This document shows, one piece after another, positions 32,700 through 45,539 of a stretch of 64,000 nt of DNA (within the stretch, counting starts at the first letter, position 1; each line of letters begins with the position of its first letter). The translations under genes were made by a program, and so were the position numbers. Where the stretch lies: contig BSBM01000190.1 of assembly GCA_027924585.1 (NCBI GenBank), forward strand, positions 3,854,501-3,918,500, in the 5' to 3' direction. The DNA comes from Larix kaempferi. Lineage: Eukaryota; Streptophyta; Pinopsida; Pinales; Pinaceae. The notes beneath the pieces are model-generated. The model was not told the origin of the DNA. It did no database searches and saw only the letters and a program-made list of their open reading frames with translations.

Positions 32700-33680
32700 C
32701 ATTTACATTAATTTCATAATAAAATAACATTTCAAAAAGTTTCATGAATATCTGAACAATTCTCACACTAAAAATAGTAAAAATGCATTGCAAGACTGCT
32801 CAACTAGTGAGAAATATGGGTTCCCAAACAATGCTCACAAGTTGACAAAATTATGAACCAGGACCTGGATCATGACACATAACATGTTACTCAATTCCAG
32901 AAACATGAATGAATTAATTTGTACTTATACTCATTGACTTATGAAATACACACTGAAAATTAGTCAAATTCTAGCTAAATCTAGAAGGGGCGGCGAAATA
33001 GGAGAATAAATCATAGTTTTGTAATTTATATTGAATGGAATGATATCTGAGCATTAAATCCTCGGTTATACATCATAAATAGGCCAATATTACTCTCATA
33101 AATTTCTAGAAAGATCTCTCTTATTCTACACAAGAAACTAGCTGCAGAAACTCACAGAAGGCTTGAAGATTCGAACTCTGAACTGGATGATGATGCTTCT
33201 GGAATTCATATTCGACTTGAACAGATACAGGACCTGAAAATAAACTCAGTTACAATGGCTTAATTCCATCATCCTCTCACAGAAATTTGCGGCACATCTC
33301 CTAGACTTGACTATGGGCACATCTCCCAAGTCTCAGAGGCATAATTACACTCATACAATTTCTCAAATTAACAAAATATGTGAATGTGGTGCTCATGGAA
33401 TTACTTAGATATATTGTATGCCTTGGTGAGAAAGTATCCATGAGGAATGTTCCATCATTGAGTGGATAAGGAAAGCTTGCTTTCCTTCCTTTTCTTTTGT
33501 TTTGATTTGCTTTACTTTTCTTTGGATTTCCTTATTTTTCTTATTTTCCCGACTTTTCTTCTTTTTCAAACTTTCATGGTTTTCTTGTTTTATGCTGCTT
33601 TTCCTGATTTATTCCTCTTTTATTCTTTTTGGATGAATTTTTGGAGTCATGTGCTTTCCTTAACTTCTTTCTCAAGTCTC
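32700..33680 (-). mobile_element. Diverged, inverted LTR fragment related to the 43.5-kb element
   Basis: The reverse complement aligns by eye with about 43,800-44,900 of the LTR of the 43,497-51,040 element. Shared parts are the 'CTAGCTAAATCTAG' block, 'GTTTTGTAATTT.TATTGAA', the 'GGAAACTAGCTGCAG' region and the GGAAAG-rich purine tract. It is much more diverged than the two LTRs of that element are from each other, so it is an older copy. Confidence 0.65.
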
Positions 33681-33681
33681 T

Positions 33682-34645
33682 TGACGCAAGTCTCCCTATG
33701 GAAATAAGGTTCTTGCTTAACAATACACACGACACAAACCACAATGCTCACACAAACAAGGTGTAGAACAAGATGACTGGATTGGCTTATATTACTTCTC
33801 TAAATTCGGTTACAATGTAAAATAACTGTAAGAAAATAACTAACTACAATCGGCCTCAGCCGTTACAACAATGAAGTAACTGTGGTGTGTTCTCCCTATG
33901 TGTCGACCTCACCCTCTCCTGGTTCTCTACGGAACTCTGAGCTATGGTTCGATCTCAACAGTCTGCACTCGGCCAGTGTGACTCTTCACAACTCTCTCGG
34001 CTCTGTGCTCTGTTCTGCTCTAATAGTCTAACTGTCTCTCCTTTCCCCTTTTTTTCACCTCTAGAACTTCTTCTTCTCCCCTGCGGGTGCTATTTCCAAG
34101 ATTATTACAATCCCGAGACACGCATTCCCTCCATTCACCAATCCTGTCCAAATCCTATGAATCTGCACTTTCAGCTTCTATCCATGCTCCACAGCCTCTG
34201 TCCATGACGTCCTCTATCAGGTCCTTCACCAACTCGCATTAACTGTAATAGCTTCTTCAGCAACCCCGAACGGCTACTGGTACAGTCCCTTGACTTTCTA
34301 TCCTTCCAACCTGCTACAGCAGTCAGTCACATCTCGACTGTCTTGTTGGCTCACTCCTTCCCATTAAACTTGGCTTCTCCAAACCCTATCGTGTCGTAGT
34401 TCAACCACTTGTCGACTATCTCACCACTTACATTGCTCATCATCTATCGACCATTCCCTGTCGATCCTCGACCTGGTGACATCTGCTAATCCTTCAGTCG
34501 GCCACACCCCGACTACTTCTGCTTGACTTGTTGACTTCGACAAGTCAACCTGCTTCCCACACCAGTGGTCATCGGCACTCCCGTTGGTCGGATCCCTTCA
34601 GTCAATCAATCTTGACTGATCTTCCTAGGCCCCGATGCTCCTGCA
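33682..34645 (-). repeat. 3' LTR of the chromovirus
   Basis: Plus strand TGACGCAAGTC... to ...GATGCTCCTGCA. It matches 39454-40420 throughout, including short shared open frames ('MVRSQQS.LGQCDSSQLSRL') that are LTR sequence, not genes. Confidence 0.85.
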
Positions 34646-37600
34646 CCAGTCTCCCCAAGTGAAAAATAATTTGACTGCTCCATCAGTCTCTTGAACTCCT
34701 CTTCGGAAATCCACATTGCTTCTTACAACTCATCATTGGTCCATCGCACCAAATATTCCTTCATGCGTGATCCATGAGTATGCCCCACTTCGCGCTCATC
34801 AATTACTTCTACGATCCCTTCTTTATGTCGGTGTGGAATCTGTTCCGTCCAGTCGATACTTGTTTCTTCTCCTTTACTGCTACTTGACCCTTCTTCAAAT
34901 TTATACAAGTCTGAGACATTGAATGTTGCTGAAATGTTCAAGTCTTCTAGCAATTCAAACACATAGGCATTGTCCGAAATCTTCTTCAGAATCCTGCATG
35001 GTCCTATCTTCTTCAACTTCAGCTTGTTGTATGTTCCTGTCAAAAATCGCTCCTTCCGCAAATATGCATAGACTAAGTCCCCTTCTTGGAATGACAATAG
35101 TCTCTTCCTCCAATCGGATCTCAACTTGTAGGCCGCATTACTCTTCTCTATGTGCTTCCGCACATTTTCATGAACTTCATGGATATGTTCTGCGAATGAT
35201 TCTGCATCTGCGCTCTTCCTGGTTTCTGTCGGCAATTCAACCAAATCTGCCACTGTATGTGGACTCCTCCCTTGAACAATCATGAATGGGCTTAGTCCTA
35301 TCGAACGATTCACAGAATTTTTATATGCAAACTCTACCTGTGCCAACACATTTTCCCACTACTTGGGTCTGTCGGCTGCTAAACACCTTAGAAGGTTTCC
35401 CAAACTTATGTTTACAACCTTGGTCTGTCCGTCTATCTGCGGATGATATGTCGAACTAAACTTGAACTTCGTGTCGAGTTTCTTCCATAGGGTTCTCTAG
35501 AAATGCCCCATGAATTTTGTATCCCTATCCGACGTCATACTCTTTGGCAACCCATGCAACCTCACTATTTCCTTAAAGAATAACACAGCGATACCTGTGG
35601 AATCACTTTTCTTCTTACATGGTATGAAATGTGCCATCTTCAAAAATTTGTCGACTACAACAAATATTGAGTCATTCCCCTACTGTTTCCTGCGAAATCC
35701 TAACACAAAATCCATGCTAAGATGCTCCCATGGGTTCTCCGATACTGGAAATGGTGTATACAACCCCGTATTCTGACTCTTTCCCTTTGCCAACTGGCAA
35801 ATTTGACATTGTCGAACCCATTTTCTGACATCTGTCGACATTCTTGGACAGAAATACTTTTCGTTGATCAGTGCTTTGATCTTGTCGATCCCAAAGTGCC
35901 CTGCTAACACGCCACTGTGAAATTCTCAGATTAGGTTCTCTCTCACTAATCCTCTGGGAATGCATAGCTGACTTCCCCTGAACAGGTAACCTTCTTGGAT
36001 GAGATAACTCAAATATGGAGTTCTGTCGATGCTCCAAGGTTCTCGACAAGCCTTCCATGCCTTTGCAAAATCTTCGTCGGTTTCATACTCCGTCTTTATC
36101 GACTCTATTCCTGTTGCCTGAACAATCATCGTTCCCAATAGTGCAACTCTCATGCTCAATTTGTTGGCAACTTTGTTCGACTTGCCCGACCTATGTCGCA
36201 ACACGAATGCATATCTCTGGAGTAGCTCCACCCACTTCATGTGTCTTTGATCAAACTTCGATTGAGTATTCAGATACCTCAGCGCTTGATGATCGGTGTA
36301 TAACACAAATTCCTGTGGCAACAAATAATGCTTCCACTTCTTCAATGCTTGTATGATAGCATAGAATTCCTAGTCATAGTCTGAATATTTCTGCTTCGCT
36401 CCACTCAGTTTTTCACTGAAGTATGCAATTGGTCGCCCTTCCTGGCTCAACACTGCCCCAATTACTATTCCACTCGCATCACCATTGACCTGGAAAACTT
36501 TGTTAAAGTCTGGGAGCGCCAACACTGGGCTCTTAGTGACCTTTTCCTTCAAATTGTCAAAAGCTTCCTGGGCCTTATCCGTCCACTTGAACTTGCCCTT
36601 TCTCATGCATTCTGTCAATGGTGCACAAATACGACTAAATCCCCGAATGAACTTCTGGTAGAAACTAGCAAGTCCATGGAAACTTCTCACTGCAGTCATA
36701 CTTATTGGTTTCGACCAATCTACTATTGCCTTCACCTTCTCCGAGTCCATCTCCAACCCTTTACCTGAAATTACAAATCCCAAGTACACTAATTCCTTCT
36801 TGATGAAGAAACACTTTTGCAGGTTAATCATCAGCTTCTCTTCCTACAATTTCTGCAATACTTGTCGAACGTGCTCCAAATGTTCTAACTTGGTTCGACT
36901 AAAAATTAGCATGTCATCGAGATAGACTACAACAAACTTTCCCAAGAATGGTTTCAGTACTTCATTCATCAATCTCATGAATGTACTGGGTGCATTAGTC
37001 AATCCGAATGGAATGACTAACCACTCATATAACCCTTCTCTTGTCTTGAATGTTGTCTTCCATTCATCTCCTTCTCTGACCCTGATCTGGTGATATCCAC
37101 TCTTCATGTCTAACTTCATGAAGTATGTCACTCTACTCAAGAAATCCATTAAGTCATCCATCCTTGGTAATGGAAATCGATACTTGATTGTGATCTTGTT
37201 TATGGCTCTAGAGTCAGTACACATCCTCCTTTCCCCACCTTTTTTTGGTGTTAATACTGCTGCTACTGCACACGGGCTCAAGCTTTCTTGAATCAATCCC
37301 CTGTCCAACAACTCTTGGACCTGTTGGTTGAGCTCCTGTCCCTCTACTAGACTCATCCTATATGGCACCTTGTTCGGCAGACTTGACCCTGGAATTAAGT
37401 CGATCTGATGGGATATACTCCTTGTCGACGATAGCCCCATTGGTTTCTCATCAGCCATTATGTCCCTCAACTCTTCGAGCAACTCCTCGACTTTGACCGA
37501 AATGATCTCCATGTCGGTCGTTTCATCAACATATGGTCCCTTTGGAATGATTGCAAAACATCCCGATTGCTTTTCCTCCTCTGCGAGGAATTCCTTGGCG

Positions 37601-39279
37601 ATGCTCATCAACACACACTTTTCCCAAAGATTTCTCTCGCCGTCCTTGTTGTCGACTGGCTCTCCTCACCTCAACTTAAGAGTCCTTTTCACGCCATTCT
37701 TCCACACTGTGACTGTGTTAGCTCGACCATCATAGGTCATCTTACGATCATATTGCCATGGCCTCCCTAACAACAGATGGCATGCATCCATGGGAACTAC
37801 ATCACACAGTACACTGTCCTCTAATCCTTCAACTCTAAAATTGATCAGGCACTGTTTGGTTACCTTAACATGGTGTCCTTTCTACAACCATGAGATCTTG
37901 TAAGGGTGTGGGCGTTCTCGACACTTCAACCCGATCTTGTCAATGAATTTTGTCAACACAAGATTCTCTGTACTCCCACCATCAACTATGGTCTTGCAAC
38001 GCCATTCCCCAATCCGTACCTTTGTTTGAAAGATCGCCTTCCATTGTGCTAGCTCCACCGGGTCATGTTGATCTTCCTGGATCAAATCTCTTTGAACCGT
38101 CAGATTTCGGTTCTTCTTTTTCTCACCTCCACTGCTATCGAAAGCCGACTCTTCCCTCTCATCGACTTGCTCATCCTTTCGACGTCTGGGTTTCGACTCT
38201 TCTGTAGCATGTAGTTTTTCGAGGCATTCATATGCCTTGTGACCCATTCCTCGACATTTGTACCAGATTATAGCTGGTCTATTAACTCCTTTCTTGTTGG
38301 ATGGACCACTTCAACTATACGCACCTCGACCACGGTTCTCACGACCATCGTGTTGGTTCTCTTGTGCTCTTTTTTTCATCGATGTCCCTTCTGTGCATTG
38401 ACTATCTTCTACACCTTCTCTCTTGTAGTCGCTACCTTGACCTCTCACGAAGACAGTCTTTCCACCCCAACTAGTCATCTTGCCTCTGGTTGCTGCGGAC
38501 TTTCTCGACAGTTTCTCTTCCGCCTTCAGAGCTAGCTGATAGGATTCTTCGACTTCCCTGAATATCGACATGCTGAGCTCGTCCTGAATAGCATATTTCA
38601 AGCTATTTACATATTTGGTGATAACTTCTTCCCCTTCATCAGTTTGTCCAGACCGAATTGACAATCGGTAGAACTCCTCTGTGTACTCTTTCACGGTCAT
38701 CTCTTTCTGTCGAAAGTTTTGTAGCTTTCTGAACAAGGAAATCACATAGTCATTTGGCAAGAATTTCCCCTTCGACTTAGCAACCATCCTATCCCAAATT
38801 TTGATTTTCTCCTTTCCTTTCTTGAGTCTGTCAGCCTGTACATTGTCTCACCACAACGAGGCATGACCCTTCAACCTTAGACATGCAGTCTTAACCCATT
38901 TAGGATCCTCAATCTACTCTACATCAAAATATTTCTCCATCTCTCTGAACCAGTCGATCAAGTCTTCTAGGTCCAGGCTTCCCGAGTACGTACGCACATC
39001 TATCTTTGCCCGACCTCTCATTTCTGTCAGAATCTTGATGAGTTTCTCCTTTGGTTCTTCTACTGCGGCTTCCCGAGCTTCCACTTCTTCGACTTCCTCG
39101 TCCCTGTGGTCTAGTGCTTCAGGAATGCAACCACACCTCTGGTTTTCTTTGATCGATGTGACTTCGTTTGTCAAAGTCCATAGTGTTCAAACGCATTCGT
39201 CGAACATCTCACGATCCACTGTGACGGCTGCTACACCATGCGCTCTTCGTCCTCGGACATTAATGCCTTTGTGATCCAT
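34646..39279 (-). pseudogene. Chromovirus gag-pol polyprotein, one frame with about a dozen stops
   Basis: From ATG at 39279 a single frame runs ~1,540 codons. Order: gag (39.28-38.3 kb; 'NVQADRLKKGKEKIKIW', 'FRQKEMTVKEYTEEFYRL'); a zinc knuckle near 38250 whose first Cys is Trp; protease ('IVDGGSTENLV', ~37990); RT (37.5-36.8 kb, 'YLDDMLIFS'); RNase H (36.55-36.2 kb, last Asp of 'ADALS' replaced); integrase with HHCC finger (35.9-35.8 kb), core Asp residues in 'SMDFVLG' and 'MTSDRDTKF', and the final Glu changed to Lys ('DGQTKVVN', ~35430); and a chromodomain ('MKEYLVRWTNDEL', 'MWISEEEFKRLM') to ~34660. In-frame stops lie near 39183, 38912, 38840, 38309, 37880, 37670, 36842, 36368, 35925, 35679, 35500, 35352 and 34721. 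I saw no frameshift. It cannot make a working polyprotein. Confidence 0.9.
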
Positions 39280-39319
39280 CTTCAACCTCTGCTGAAAATT
39301 CTCACACCTTCAACACTGA

Positions 39320-39453
39320 TGCAAGTTAGGTTGGTATGGTCTTCTCTTTTCCAACTGGACTCGCTTCCGGGCTCTGATACCAACTGACGCAAGTCAGGTT
39401 GGTATGATCTTCTCTTCTCCAACTGGACTCTCCTTCGGGATCTGATACCAAAC
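39320..39453 (-). repeat. Primer binding site, duplicated
   Basis: The minus strand has TGGTATCAGATCCCG next to the LTR end (~39450) and TGGTATCAGAGCCCG ~66 bp further on (~39385). Each is followed by a similar segment ('GAGTCCAGTTGGA.AAGAGAAGA.CATACC'). The PBS (initiator tRNA-Met type) and adjacent leader are tandemly duplicated. Confidence 0.8.
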
Positions 39454-40420
39454 TGATGCAAGTCGCCCTATGAAAATAAGGTTCTTGCTTAACAATACAC
39501 ACGACACAAACCACAATGCTCACACAAAGAAGGTGTAGAACAAGATGCCTGGATTGGCTTATATTACTTCTCTGAAATTGTTTACAATGTAAAATAACTG
39601 TAGGCAAATAACTAACTACAATCGGCCTCAGCCATTACAACAACGAAGTAATTGTGGTGTGTTCTCCTTGTGTGTCGACCTCACCCTCTCCTGGTTCCCT
39701 ATGGAACTCTGAGCTATGGTTCGATCTCAACAGTCTACACTCGGCCAGTGTGACTCTTCACAACTCTCTCGTCTTTGCGCTCTGCTCTTCTCTAACAGTC
39801 TAACTGTCTCTCCTTTCCCCTTTTTTTCACCTCCGGAACTTCGTCCTCTTCTCCCCTGCAGGTGCTGTTTCCAAGATTATTACAATCCCAAGACACGCAT
39901 TCCCTCCATTCGTCGATCTTGTCCAAATCCTACGAATTTGCACTGTCAGCTTCTATCCATGTTGCATAGCCTCTATCCATGACATCCTCTGTTAGGTCCT
40001 TCACCAACTCGCATTAACTGTAATAGCTTCCTCAGCAACCCCGAACGGATACTGGTACAGTCCCTTGACTTTCTGTCCTTCTGACCTACTACAGCAGTCA
40101 GTCACATCTCGTCTGTCCTGTCGGCTCACTCCTTCCCATTATACTTGGCTTCTCCAAACCCTGTCATGTTGTAGTTCGACCATCTGTCGACTATCCAACC
40201 TTTTACATCGCTCATCATCTGTCAACCATTCCCTGTCGATCCTCAACCTCGCGACATATGCTGATCCTTCAGTCGGTCGCACCCCGACTGCTTCTGCTCG
40301 ACTTGTTGACTTCGACAAGTCAACCTGCTTCCCGCACCAGTGGTCATCGGTACTCCCACTGGTCGGCTTCCTTTGGTCGATCAATCTCGACTGATCTGCC
40401 TAGGCCTCGATTCTCCTACA
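39454..40420 (-). repeat. 5' LTR of the chromovirus
   Basis: 967 bp, TGATGCAAGTC... to ...TTCTCCTACA on the plus strand, homologous to 33682-34645. The PBS follows on the minus strand. Confidence 0.85.
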
Positions 40421-40690
40421 TAATCTCTCCTCCAACCTTATCCACTAGTGCACCCTAGTGGAGCATTATATCAATTTATCCAGCATAACAATAAATATTA
40501 AATGGACCATAAATTTTTATTCCAAGTAGATAACAAACTTTGGATAAAATTAAATGAACACTTCTTATTAATTAATTGCCTCATCTTAACCCCTCATTAA
40601 TTAATTAATTCAATCTGTCACTAGGATCCATGGGGTTCGATCTACTTCATGGTGCTAACTAAATGGGAACATGACATTGAAACTTCAAAC
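40421..40690. other. Unassigned AT-rich spacer
   Basis: Contains a small inverted repeat, CCACTAG-TGCACC-CTAGTGG, near 40442, and several TTAATTAATTAA runs. Nothing coding was seen. Confidence 0.3.
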
Positions 40691-41230
40691 ATATACTCTT
40701 AATTCAGCGTCTTAGATTCCTCCCTTCCCACTCCGACTCACTGATTCCGATGTTGACTTCGTGAATTTGACTTTTCGACTGCGACTTCGACTTTGTGACT
40801 ACAAATTTTTTATTATGAATACGACAAGACGACCACATCTCTGACTTTGACTTGAATTAAAATGGTCGATAATAAGTCGAGAAGAGATCAACTATTGAAT
40901 TGATTTACAATGACTCGACCATAATAAAAGCAGTTGGCACCGATCGACTTTATATGACTATCAACCACTTTTTAGCTTCGACATCTTCAGAAAAGTGGTT
41001 GGAACCGATCAAATTTATATGACTATCGACCACTTTTTAGTTTCGACATCTTCGACTAGTTTTAAGGATCAACTAAATATGGTGTCAACTAGGCGTCGAC
41101 CATTCAACCAGTTTTAAGCATCGACTAGATATGGTGTCAACCAAGTGTCAACCATTCGACCAGTTTTAAGCATCAACTAATTATGTCGTCGACCAGGTGT
41201 TGACCATTCGACCTGTTTTACGCATCGACT
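40690..41230. repeat. Dispersed repeat rich in GACTTCGAC motifs, copy 2
   Basis: Direct-orientation homologue of 19563-20105 ('ATATACTCTTAATT', 'CACATCTCTGACTT', 'GGTCGATAATAAGTCGA', 'ACTTTATATGACTATC'). It adds a run of 'ACCATTCGACCAGTTTTAAGCATCGACTA'-type units, in pieces of ~55-60 bp, between 41050 and 41225. Confidence 0.75.
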
Positions 41231-43072
41231 AAATATACTTTTCCTTCGTCATTTATGAACTTCATTGATATCAATGACAATCACACTCAACAAGAAATCC
41301 TTTGGAAAAGGAATGGAAAACAATGATCCAATACCACAAGCATGTCTTTCCCCCTAGATAATCAGCTAATTAATCACAAGGACAATCATCCAGTCAAGTA
41401 GCAGGGTTATAGTTTGGGAAATCAACAGCTTCTCGAACATGTCAAGGGCCTAGTGCATTTACAAATCAGCCACCTCTTATTTTATTCATGCCACCTGTAG
41501 GTCCTATCAACATTCATATGGGGAACCAAACGAGTCAAGATGCTATGCCTCCAATGGGGCCTATAGTATAGTATTATAGGAAGCCAAATGTATATATGAG
41601 GGTGAAGATGAAGAAGACTCCCCAAAAAATAAATTAAATGTCAAAAAATTAGAATTTTTAGCTAAGAAAGAAGACCTCTAAAATTTTCTTTGTAAAAAGT
41701 AAATTTGGTTTGAATTTACTTTTATTTTAGAGTGTAAGGAACTTAATAAGGTTACCTACAAACTCTATATAAGGATTATTGTACTCCATTTGAAGACACT
41801 GAAAATTTTAGTGGATAGGTTCTCTTGCTAATTTTTGTAGAGCCGAGTTGCATTCTTAGCTTTGTAAATTATGATTTTATAAGAGATTAAAGAGACAACT
41901 ATATTTCAGAGAGATGCGTTTCCTCTCTTGAGTGAATCAATTGTTATTTCATTATGTTTTCCATGTAAATATTCACAACATTAATATAAATATTGATGCA
42001 GTTTTTTGTCTCATTTTGAGATCATTGATATTCATGACATTTCAGAATTGAAAGATCTATTAGAGATTCATTAGTAGTGTCTGCATCTATAATATCTTTT
42101 AAATATTTTTCATGTATGATGTAAGGTATTCATGATTTTCCTACCTGTATTGTGTATGCTAAATTTAACTACATTTACTTTCATTCCCCGAGTTTACTTT
42201 ACAGATGTGTAGGAATTGCTGAAATTCTTGAATCAGAAGCTCTAGTACATTCCAAGACTCCCTAGATGTGTTGACATAGATCTGTCAACAGGGGTTCACT
42301 TCGCACTATGTCAACCAAGATCGACACAAACTCCCATAGATATCGACCTGGAAAGGGTTTAACCTTTCTAGAAACACTCGCAGAGGACATGCATTATTCA
42401 CATTAACGCATAGCATAACCTGAGGATCGACACAATTATCATTCACATCATAACATCATTATTTTATAACAAACATATTAATCATATCTACTCATTAACA
42501 CATCATAGAAAAACAGATCATCAACACATATCAAATATATCCATACTATGACAAAATACATCATACTGCGGTAAAAAACATAATGAACACAGTCATAGAT
42601 GAACATTCCTATTCATTATACATCAATTTGTCTTACAATGGATCCGCAAAACCCATCTCAACTGCTCAGGGAAAATACAAAATGTTATCCAATGTGAAAT
42701 AGAGATCAAAATTCTGCAGATACGAAGATACATTCATTGACCACATTCATTGACCCAGAGATCAGCTCAGAGGCAAAGAATGGGTAAGATAAGATACAAT
42801 AATATGTCCGAAGGCTTATAATGCTACTGCTATTTGTAGGCTCACTTGGTTATTGCAAACTTGGTCCACTTCACAGCATGACCCATTGACTAACTAACTA
42901 ATTAACTAATGACTCTGATTTGTCCTCTTTATCTTCCTTATTGTGCTCTGCAACTGGTCCTTTACCCTTATCGCTCACCCCATCGTCGCTGGTTGTACCA
43001 AAACATCTGCAACTTAGCCCCTTGCGAACAGGCCCCCAACAAAAACTTATGGCTCTCCCTCGAGCCACTTTA
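41230..43072. other. Retroelement-derived sequence without recognisable genes
   Basis: A CTCTATATAAGG box near 41760, followed by a long T-rich transcribed-like region to ~42280, resembles an LTR promoter, but no second copy, PBS or PPT was found. 42,290-42,850 holds AT-rich sequence with no open frame of note. From ~43,072 the sequence joins the 3' end of the minus-strand gene split by the 43.5-kb insertion. Confidence 0.35.
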
Positions 43073-43496
43073 GATGGACGCTTCTAGTGCATTCACCCTT
43101 TTCTTGAATTCCTCATATGTGGCTTTGATTTTGTCGACATATTCCCTTACTATAGCTTTGAGCATCATGCAGTCCTCAGCTTCCTGCTCCATCGGATGCT
43201 CACTTTCTGACTGTTGATTCTTCTACAAATTTTCCTTTGTCTGTGACAATACTGGCATCACTTCAACTACCAGCTGCTCTGGTTTCAACTGTAACTCATC
43301 CAATTGCGTTGTTTTCCTTTGTTGCCTTTTCCGCACCTTGTTTTCTTATCTGCGCATTGTTGTCTTGGTGCTGCAATTCCTTCAATTTTTTTGCCTTAGT
43401 CATATGTGCAGGTAGAGGCATCTTCTTTAGCAAGCCACTTAATGTTTCTAATTTTGCACCTATCACACCTATTTGCATGTTCAGTTGGTGCAACTG
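43073..43496 (-). pseudogene. 3' part of a mobile-domain-like gene split by an LTR element
   Basis: Minus-strand frame from the insertion point reads 'LHQLNMQIGVIGAKLETLSG', then Lys-rich 'LPAHMTKAKKLKELQHQ', 'KEECTR'-type decayed sequence, and a coiled-coil-like C-terminus with 'MMLKAIVREYVDKIK' and a final '...NALEASI' stop near 43073. Several stops interrupt 43,100-43,300. It joins in frame to the segment starting at 51041 once the inserted element and one copy of AACTG/AACTA are removed. Confidence 0.6.
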
Positions 43497-45451
43497 TGTC
43501 ATGTCCCCACAAAATTGATCATTGGAACAAGTTCCTAACCCAACGTAACCCTTGGGTTGAGGAGACAGTTGCATAACCATGGGGTTAAATTTTGTATTCC
43601 AGGCAATTAATTATTTAAGAGAGTGCATTTAATTTTATCTATAATTGCTACCCACTTCGAATAAATAATTAATGGAGCATTATTAATTATTGATGCAATT
43701 AATATTTTTATTTATTATGTTGAATAAATGGAGAACTTGACCCACTAATTCAAATTGGTGGATAAGATTGGAGGAATTACTTGGGGTAGAAGTCAAGTAA
43801 ACACGAGAGTCCAAAAATGTTGCTAAAATGGTGAAAAGAGGCTTATTTCAGGAAAAGCAGCATAAATCTAGGAAAAAACAAGCAAGTTGGAAAAGAAAGA
43901 AAGTTTTGAAAGAAGGAAAGTTTAGAAAAGGAAGGAAAGTCAGAAAAGTGGGAAAGTAAGAAAAGCCAAGCAAAGCAAGCAAGCAATCAGGGAAGGTTAC
44001 CCACTCATAGGTGAACTATTCTCATAGGTCAACATGCCAAGTAACTTTCTCAGTAGGTCACCCAAAATTCTATAAAAGAATACAAGCAACTCCCTTTCAC
44101 ATCTTTTGCTAGTGTGAGTAATTTTGTGAATGCATTTGTGCATCCAAGACTTGGGAAGTGTACCCCTAGTCAAGCATGGGAGATGTGCCCTAGCTTTCTG
44201 TGAGAGGATGATGGCATCCATCCATTGTCACTGAGTTTATTTGCAGGTACTGAATCTTAACAGGTCAAATTAGAAGTATAGAGCTATCTTCATCAGAGTC
44301 AGATATCGAATCCTCCCTCCTTCTATTATGCAGCTAGTTTCTTATGTGCAAGAGGAGATATTATTCCTTCATCTTATGAGAGCAATACTGGCCTATTTAT
44401 GATTTTATAACAGAGTATTGAATCTGCTCAGGTCGAAATAGAAGTTTGGAACCATCTTCACCAAATTCAGGAATCGAATCCTCCCTCCTCCTTCTATTCT
44501 ACAACTAGTTTCTTATGTGCAAGAGGAGAGACTCTTATATCATCTCCTAAGAGACGTCATGGCCTCTTTATGATGTAATAATAGTGTATGTAATATTTTG
44601 ATATCATTCGCTTCAATAAAAATTACAAAACTCTGAATTATTCTCCAATTTATGCACCCCTGCTAGATTTAGCTAGATTTTTACTAGCTTTCAATGAATG
44701 GTTCATAAATCAATGAGTAAAGGTACAAATGAAGTCATTCCAGTTCCTTTAGTTAGATAATATATCACATATAATTATAAAACCACTGTTTCATAATTTA
44801 TACCACCTTCGAGCATTGTTTAGGATTCCACAAGTCAAACTAGTTGAGCTGTCCTGAATTGCTATTTTACTAGTTTTGTTATCATACTTGCTCAGATATG
44901 CATATAAATTTATGAAATATTATTTTATGATTATATGAATTTAAATGGATGATTATTAGCCTCTCTAATTCTGAAAAAAACCTTTTCCCATCCTCAGTAA
45001 ATGTCCCTACCCATACTAGTCTGCATATGCTGAGAACCCCATGAGCATTGGAGTAGAGTTCAGCTAGGTTGTTCTTGAAACATAAATTCTCTCAGTGCAT
45101 TGTGCAGAGGTATAAATCCATATCATAACCTTTCATCCATCCATAGCCTTTGACCTTGCCCATATCTAGCCATTATAGCTTCCACAGTCACGGTTTCAGT
45201 CAATTTGGAGGAGTCTTGAGTTTTGTATCACTATTATAAGTTGGTAAATATTGTGGTATCCTTGCTGCTTCACACATCCATACAAATTATATAGATTAAT
45301 TTCATCCCTACCATCCTCATTCATTGTCTCAGTCCCCGTCACTTACATCCTGTTCAGTTTGAGAAATTGCCTAAGAAATTGACCAGTAAAATCTTGTTAA
45401 AAATATGAGTTGGAGATAATATTTTGGCCAAATCTTGGCTGGAATATTACA
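43497..45451 (+). repeat. 5' LTR of the LARD-like element
   Basis: TATA box CTATAAAAG near 44070. It contains a G/A-rich tract of repeated GGAAAG (43,850-43,985), and two related ~150-bp blocks near 44,240-44,350 and 44,415-44,530 ('AGGTC.AAT.AGAAGT', 'GAATCCTCCCTCC', 'TTTCTTATGTGCAAGAGGAGA'), an internal duplication of the LTR. Confidence 0.9.
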
Positions 45452-45452
45452 G

Positions 45453-45464
45453 TGGTATCAGAGC
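45453..45464 (+). other. Primer binding site TGGTATCAGAGC
   Basis: Perfect 12-base match to the initiator tRNA-Met type PBS, one base after the LTR end. It fixes the plus orientation of the element. Confidence 0.85.
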
Positions 45465-45539
45465 ACTTTCCTTGGCTCAACCCGTGGAAAGTAACTCTCA
45501 GTGGAAAGGTAGCTCAGCATAATCTTCAAGTTGCAGTTG

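Larger units (their letters stand above)
33682..40420 (-). mobile_element. Full-length Ty3/gypsy chromovirus, decayed
   Basis: Two ~965-bp LTRs (33682-34645 and 39454-40420) bracket a 4.8-kb internal region. On the minus strand it holds PBS, gag, protease, RT, RNase H, integrase and a chromodomain. All recognisable domains are in one reading frame. The order and chromodomain place it in the chromovirus branch. LTRs differ at roughly one base in ten by eye, so the insertion is old. A clean target duplication was not found. Confidence 0.9.

Noticed and set aside
33944-34207. Open frame 'MVRSQQSALGQCDSSQ' repeated at 39716-39982
   Set aside because: It lies in both LTRs of the chromovirus, antisense to the element, and shows no domain; conservation is simply LTR homology.
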